Under the pieces are notes generated by a model. It was not told where the DNA came from. It worked only from the letters and a program-made list of their open reading frames with translations, and searched no databases. 33,241 nt of DNA from JALYUA01 sp039931865 (lineage in GTDB: Bacteria; Acidobacteriota; Thermoanaerobaculia; UBA5066; Gp7-AA6): NCBI GenBank assembly GCA_039931865.1, contig JBDTRB010000033.1:1-33241 (forward strand). The letters are read 5' to 3'. This document shows positions 29,365-33,241 of this stretch, one piece after another (the stretch's first letter is position 1; each line of letters opens with the position of its first letter). Both the position numbers and the translations under genes were made by a program.

Positions 29365-30077
29365 ACGGGCAGGTGCGCGCCGCTGACGATGCGCGCGTCG
29401 GGGCCGACCAAGAAGACCACGACGCGCGCGATCTCGTCGGGCGAGACCCATTTCGAGTAGTCCGCGCCCGGCATCGCGCTCCGGTTCGCCGGAGAGTCGA
29501 TCGTCGACGGAAGGATGGCGTTCACCGTGATGCCCGCGCCGCGGAGCTCTGCTGCCATGGACTCGGTCAGCTGAAGGATCGCGCGCTTCGAGGCGGCGTA
29601 TGCCCCGATCCCCTCGCCGGAGCCCTCGGCCGGGCGGCTCGACACGTTCACGATCGCGCCGCTTCCGCCCCGGATCATCGCGGGGACGGCCGCGCGCGAC
29701 GCGAGCACCGCGGTCTTCAGGTTCGTGTCGATTTGCTGCTGCCACACCGCCCACGGCGTCTCGTGCACGGGCTTGCCGCCCGCAAAAGACCCGGCGGTGT
29801 TGACGAGGATGTCGAGGCGTCCGAAACCTCTCGCGACGGATTCTCCCCACGCCAGCACGGCGGCCTCGTCCGTCAGGTCGAGCATCCCGCCCGAGAGGGC
29901 GTTTCCGTAGCGCTCGAGCGATCGTTCGGCGCGGAGCCGCTCGATCTCGCCCGCCTTGCGATGCGGAACCGCGACGCGCACACCTTCCGCGAGGAGGGCC
30001 GCGACCACCGCGGCGCCGAGCGCGCCGGTGCCGCCGGTGATGACGGCGGTCTTGCCCGAGAGAGCGCCTTCGATCAT
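29349..30077 (-). CDS. Short-chain dehydrogenase/reductase
   Basis: A 242-residue SDR enzyme with a cofactor-binding TGGTGALGAAV motif near residue 13, VNTAGSF in place of the usual NNAG, and the YAASK catalytic motif (AYAASKRAI). The catalytic Ser is in VNVSSRP, and the substrate-loop segment TIDSPANRS follows NAILPS. NADP or NAD dependence cannot be fixed. It catalyses an unknown carbonyl/alcohol interconversion in the cytoplasm. The ATG overlaps the stop of the esterase gene (ATGA), so the two are co-translated. The 3' end overlaps the membrane-protein gene on the plus strand. Confidence 0.9.
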   Translation of the reverse strand: MIEGALSGKTAVITGGTGALGAAVVAALLAEGVRVAVPHRKAGEIERLRAERSLERYGNALSGGMLDLTDEAAVLAWGESVARGFGRLDILVNTAGSFAGGKPVHETPWAVWQQQIDTNLKTAVLASRAAVPAMIRGGSGAIVNVSSRPAEGSGEGIGAYAASKRAILQLTESMAAELRGAGITVNAILPSTIDSPANRSAMPGADYSKWVSPDEIARVVVFLVGPDARIVSGAHLPVYGNA

Positions 30078-30841
30078 GGTCCGCAATCTTTCTGCAGGGT
30101 CCCCGTGGCCAGAAACTCCCGCCACAGCTCCGTCCAGGCGCTCCACGTGTGCGCTCCCTTCGCCGTGAAGACCCGCCCGGCGGGAAGCGCATCTCCAAGG
30201 AGCCGGTCAACCGGGGCCAGGTCGTCGCCGAGCCCGAAGCCGAGATACACCGGCGGACGTGCGGCGCCGCCGGCCGTGAACGTCTTCAGCCAGCCCCACA
30301 GCTCGCGCTCGTAGTCCGCGACCGCGCGTTTGGGTCCGGGGGTCCACTTCGAGAGGCCACCGGCGTTTGCGACCAGCCCCGGCTCCGTGTCCCCGAGAAA
30401 CGGGGCGAGCGCGACGACACCGGCGAGATCCGGATGCTCCCGCGCCATCAGGAGACCTCCGAGTCCCCCCATCGAGATGCCGACGATCCAGATTTTTCCC
30501 GCGCCGGCGGCGCGGGCGGGCGCGACGATGTCCTGCGTGAGGCGCCTGGAGACGCTCTCGTCCTTGTAGTAACCCAGATGCGCGTCCGCCTCGACGTACC
30601 GGGCGGACACGCCCGCCGCCGCCGCCATTTCCGCGAATTGGTGGCGGCGATACGCGCCGAGGCTGTCGCGCCGGCCCGGAAGGAACACGACGAGGCATGC
30701 AGAGGGTGCCGACGGAGCCGGAGCGGGGGAGACGTCCAACGATGTCATCGGTGTCGCGGGCGCGCGCAGGCGAAGACAGCCGGACACGGAAAGAGCGGCG
30801 AGGAACAGGACCGGCAGGGCGGCAGGCGGTCGGCGTGGCAT
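30074..30841 (-). CDS. Alpha/beta-hydrolase lipoprotein (esterase-like)
   Basis: A 255-residue lipoprotein: hydrophobic stretch ending LSVSGC, with lipidated Cys22. The rest is an alpha/beta-hydrolase: CLVVFLPGRRDSLG near residue 48, the nucleophile elbow in IVGISMGGLGGL, PVYLGFGLGDDLAP with the acid, and AKGAHTWSAWTELW with the catalytic His. The fold resembles esterase/thioesterase hydrolases; substrate unknown. Its ATG has a TAGAAT box nine bases upstream on its strand. It overlaps the SDR gene and is divergent from the paralogue operon. Confidence 0.82.
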   Translation of the reverse strand: MPRRPPAALPVLFLAALSVSGCLRLRAPATPMTSLDVSPAPAPSAPSACLVVFLPGRRDSLGAYRRHQFAEMAAAAGVSARYVEADAHLGYYKDESVSRRLTQDIVAPARAAGAGKIWIVGISMGGLGGLLMAREHPDLAGVVALAPFLGDTEPGLVANAGGLSKWTPGPKRAVADYERELWGWLKTFTAGGAARPPVYLGFGLGDDLAPVDRLLGDALPAGRVFTAKGAHTWSAWTELWREFLATGTLQKDCGP

Positions 30842-30855
30842 CGGGGTCGGATTCT

Positions 30856-31521
30856 ATGGGGTCGCGCATCGGAAGCGAAGGCGCGCTCATATACTGGCCG
30901 GCCTTGATCCTCCTCTTCCTGAGTCTCGCTCTCTTCGCCGCGGCCGGACCCCCGGCGGCGCCGGCCGCCGCGCCGCAGACGCAGGCCGATGAGTACACCC
31001 GCTACGAGATGCTCGGACCGGAGACCTCGTCCTTCCGCGTCGTGTACGACGTCACCGCGACGAGCTCCGGCGCCACTCGCTATTTCAATCCCATCCGGAA
31101 GGGGAGCGAGGCGTCGCGGGAATCGGTGAGCGACCGGATGACCGGCGAGGCGCTGAAGTTCGAAGTCGTGTCCGCGGAGGACGCGCGCGCCACCGGGCTC
31201 GCGGATGCGGAAGCGGGCACGCAGTACATCCGGGTGGCACTCCCACGCCCGGTCCCGGCAGGCGGCCAGGTCCGGCTGCGGATCGACAAGACGTACCGGG
31301 ACCCGGTCAGCTACTTCCGCGAAGGCGACGAGATCGTTTTCACGCGTTCGCTCGGCATCAAGCGGAACACGATCGTGCTTCCCGCCGGGTACGAGCTCAC
31401 GCGCTGCAATGTCCCGTCGCAGGTGCTGACCGAGCCCGGCGGTCGGATCGCGGTCGACTTCGTGAACTCGAACCCCGAGGCGGCGACGCTCACCGTGCGC
31501 GCGCGAAAGCTCCCCCAGTGA
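30856..31521 (+). CDS. Exported hypothetical protein, first of two tandem paralogues
   Basis: A 221-residue exported protein. The signal peptide (ALILLFLSLALFAAAG) is followed by a beta-rich domain: FNPIRKGSEASRESVSD, TQYIRVALPRPVPAGG, RLRIDKTYRDPVSYFREGDE, RSLGIKRNTIVLPAGYELTR and VDFVNSNPEAATLTVRAR. The same pattern recurs in the next gene, so they are a paralogous pair; I do not recognise the family. The ATG at 30856 lies over the -10 box of the divergent esterase gene. A later TTG at 30904 is eight bases after a TATACT box and is a real alternative, but would lack a charged signal-peptide n-region. It overlaps the next gene by GTGA. Confidence 0.75.
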   Translation: MGSRIGSEGALIYWPALILLFLSLALFAAAGPPAAPAAAPQTQADEYTRYEMLGPETSSFRVVYDVTATSSGATRYFNPIRKGSEASRESVSDRMTGEALKFEVVSAEDARATGLADAEAGTQYIRVALPRPVPAGGQVRLRIDKTYRDPVSYFREGDEIVFTRSLGIKRNTIVLPAGYELTRCNVPSQVLTEPGGRIAVDFVNSNPEAATLTVRARKLPQ

Positions 31522-32198
31522 GACACGCGGCGGCGCTGCGAATGCTGGCTGCCATCGCGGCCCTCGCCTCGCTCGGAGGCGCTCGGTCGTTCGGAGAGGA
31601 CGAGGCGGCGCGTCTTTCCAACCGGGCCGCTCAGGACCGCGACATCGTGTACTCGCTTCACGATCCGGGAGCGCATTCGTTCCTGCTGCACCACGACTAC
31701 ACCGAGAGCCGCGAAGGCATGGACCACTACGTCAACGTGGTCCGCAAGGGGAGCACGTCGTCCAGGCCGTCGGCGGTTCTCCTCGACACCGGCGACTCGC
31801 TCGAAACGCGGACTCTCCGGGGCGAGGAAATCTCAAAGGCGAAAGTGGACATCGGCGAACCGGTGAAGCCGGATTCTGAAGCGGTGGTCGTCCGGTTTCC
31901 GCCGGTGAAGAAGGGCCGCACCGTCCGGATCCGCATCACCGAGACTTACACCGACCCGAAGAGCTTTCGGCTGGAAGGCGACGAGCTCGTGTTCGACCGG
32001 AGTTTCGGGCGACCGCGGAACACGGTCATCCTGCCCGGCGGCTGGTATCTGACCGCGAGCTCGATCCCCGCGACCGTGTCGGAGACGGAGGACGGAAGGA
32101 TCCGCCTCGTGTTCGTCAACGGCCGCCCCGACGAGATCGCCGTGCTCCTGCGCGCGCGCCGGCGCCTCGACACGAGCAAAGCGGCGCCAGCCCGATAG
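31518..32198 (+). CDS. Exported hypothetical protein, second of two tandem paralogues
   Basis: A 226-residue exported protein (signal AAALRMLAAIAALASLGGARS). The mature part aligns with the gene before it: VNVVRKGSTSSRPS, then VRFPPVKKGRTVRIRITETY, RLEGDELVFDRSFGRPRNTVILPGGWYL and FVNGRPDEIAVLLRARR. Tandem duplication followed by drift is the likely origin. Function unknown. The GTG start overlaps the stop of the first paralogue, so both are on one transcript. An AGGAGG-led gene of the DUF4097 type follows 56 bases later. Confidence 0.75.
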   Translation: MRHAAALRMLAAIAALASLGGARSFGEDEAARLSNRAAQDRDIVYSLHDPGAHSFLLHHDYTESREGMDHYVNVVRKGSTSSRPSAVLLDTGDSLETRTLRGEEISKAKVDIGEPVKPDSEAVVVRFPPVKKGRTVRIRITETYTDPKSFRLEGDELVFDRSFGRPRNTVILPGGWYLTASSIPATVSETEDGRIRLVFVNGRPDEIAVLLRARRRLDTSKAAPAR

Positions 32199-32254
32199 CC
32201 CCGGGGTCGGAACTTCGCGAGCCGGTTCGCGTACAAGGGACAGGAGGTCCCTCC

Positions 32255-33079
32255 ATGCACCTGAGTTCCCGGAGCCTCGTTATGTTTTCCGCGGGCCTTC
32301 TCGCGGCCGGCATCGCGGCCGCGTCGCCCGGGTCGGTCCGCGAGTTCCACCGGACCCTGCCTCTTTCCGCCGACGGCCATCTCTCGATCTCGACCTACAA
32401 GGGCAGCATCACCGTGACGTCCTGGGACCGGGCCGAAGCGGACGTCAGCGCTCGCGTCGAGGCCGACGGGACCGAGGACGACGCGGAGGAGAAAGTGGCC
32501 CGGACCGAAGTGCGGATCGACGGAGGGGGCTCTTCCGTTCGGGTGAGATCCGACTACGACAAGGTGCGCGACCATAGCTTTGCGGGCCTGTTCGGGTTCG
32601 GCTTCGGCTTCGGCTTCGGCCTCCACAAGGGAACCCTGCCGCTCGTGCACTACACGATCCGGATGCCCGCGACCGCGCGGCTCGACATCGAGGACTACAA
32701 GTCGAGGACGAGCGTGGCCGGCCTGCGCGCGGACCTGAAGCTTCATACCTACAAGGGTGAAGTGGTCGTCGATAACCTCGACGGCGCCGCGCACGTCGAG
32801 ACGTACAAAGGCGACGTGCGGGTCTCGTTCGCGCGTTACGCGCACCCGAGCCGGTTCGAGACGTACAAGGGCACCTTCGAGGTCCGCCTTCCGAAGGACA
32901 GCCGGTTCGAGCTCGACGCCGACGGCGGCCGACGCGGAGAAGTCGACAGCGATTTCCAGGTCGCCACCCGAAGCACGTCCCGCCGCGGCGGCGAGCGCGC
33001 GCGGGGTTCCGTCAACGGAGGCGGACCCTCGCTTCGGTTCGAGTCGAGCCGCGGGAGCCTGAGGCTGCGGGGAATATAA
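32255..33079 (+). CDS. Exported DUF4097-like protein with TYKG repeats and an FG run
   Basis: A 274-residue exported protein. The signal peptide (LVMFSAGLLAAGIAAASP) is followed by beta-repeats with TYKG at four places (STYKGSITV, HTYKGEVVVDN, ETYKGDVRVSF, ETYKGTFEV) and a related DYKSR; each is followed by alternating hydrophobic residues, as in a DUF4097 beta-helix. An FGFGFGFGFG run (about residues 113-122) lies between the halves. The Ser/Arg/Gly-rich C-terminus ends LRLRGI. AGGAGG lies seven bases before the ATG. The stop TAA begins repeat copy 2. A DUF4097 protein without TYKG is at 3271. Confidence 0.8.
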   Translation: MHLSSRSLVMFSAGLLAAGIAAASPGSVREFHRTLPLSADGHLSISTYKGSITVTSWDRAEADVSARVEADGTEDDAEEKVARTEVRIDGGGSSVRVRSDYDKVRDHSFAGLFGFGFGFGFGLHKGTLPLVHYTIRMPATARLDIEDYKSRTSVAGLRADLKLHTYKGEVVVDNLDGAAHVETYKGDVRVSFARYAHPSRFETYKGTFEVRLPKDSRFELDADGGRRGEVDSDFQVATRSTSRRGGERARGSVNGGGPSLRFESSRGSLRLRGI

Positions 33080-33241
33080 CCGTCGCCTCCGCTCACACCG
33101 TCGCCTCCGCTCACTGCGGGAGCTGCCTTCGCCGCCGTGTGCGGCGAAGGCACCGGCGAACGGCTCGCCTGTCGGCTCGACCGTTCGCCTGCTCCCTTCG
33201 TTCGCTGCGGCTCCCGCCCCGAGAGGCTCCTCCTTCCCTTC
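33077..33241 (+). repeat. Dispersed structured repeat, copy 2 (cut by the window end)
   Basis: Begins TAACCGTCGCCTCCGCTCA with the TAA being the gene stop; the 16-base CCGTCGCCTCCGCTCA unit is then duplicated (33080-33095, 33098-33113). Hairpin 1 TGCCTTCGCCGC/GCGGCGAAGGCA (33124-33152) and hairpin 2 GGCGAACGG/CCGTTCGCC (33155-33189) match the hairpins of copy 1 with compensatory changes. The third stem is cut off. Confidence 0.8.

Noticed and set aside
1..33241. tRNA, rRNA, insertion sequence or phage gene
   Set aside because: I looked for CCA-ended cloverleaf patterns, transposase DDE-like frames and integrase motifs and found none.

Overview
This window looks like chromosomal DNA of a high-GC member of the Acidobacteriota. 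The best marker is the large permease at 21016-23631. It has the N-terminal leader and duplicated FtsX/MacB layout of the acidobacterial orphan permease (ADOP) family, and it sits next to a PadR regulator as is usual there. A tricorn-like peptidase, DUF4097 proteins and DinB proteins fit the same picture. I see no phage, insertion sequence, integrase, CRISPR array, rRNA or tRNA.

Layout. 1-2200: a tRNA-binding-domain protein and a two-domain VOC protein (minus strand, coupled), then a divergent polysaccharide deacetylase lipoprotein. 2400-3185: a small lipoprotein with a textbook terminator, a small basic protein and a 30-residue Gly/Ser/Lys peptide gene. 3271-4836: a DUF4097 protein and a DUF202 membrane protein, both minus strand. 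4906-6243: a secreted thioredoxin-fold/TPR protein whose reading frame carries an in-frame TGA exactly where the first catalytic Cys of a CxxC motif belongs, followed by a possible SECIS hairpin. This is a strong selenoprotein candidate. 6369-11129: amidohydrolase, Arg-rich small protein, DUF3465-like/cytochrome c fusion, glycerol kinase, a decayed gene and a TPR protein. 11318-15806: an ArsR/SRPBCC pair, a MocR regulator facing a branched-chain aminotransferase, and a DinB protein. 16221-20916: tricorn-like peptidase, second DinB protein and acyltransferase, overlapping head to tail. 21016-24994: ADOP permease, PadR regulator and TPM-domain protein. 25041-29364: an uncharacterised membrane-anchored protein, an alpha/beta hydrolase, a coiled-coil protein coupled to exonuclease III, and a sulfite-oxidase-like molybdoenzyme with its cytochrome c. 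29349-33079: SDR and esterase (minus), then two tandem paralogues and a TYKG-repeat DUF4097-like protein.

Three genome-wide habits stand out. First, about nine genes start 5-7 bases (mostly exactly 6) after a TANNNT -10 hexamer with no Shine-Dalgarno sequence, which points to frequent leaderless transcription and settles several GTG starts. Second, two copies of a dispersed repeat (15804-15974 and 33077 to the window end) fold into the same hairpins with four compensatory base-pair changes and supply the TAA stop of the gene before them. Third, short palindromes and 7-9 bp tandem repeats fill several intergenic gaps. Redox and envelope functions dominate the gene content, but no single large pathway is encoded here.
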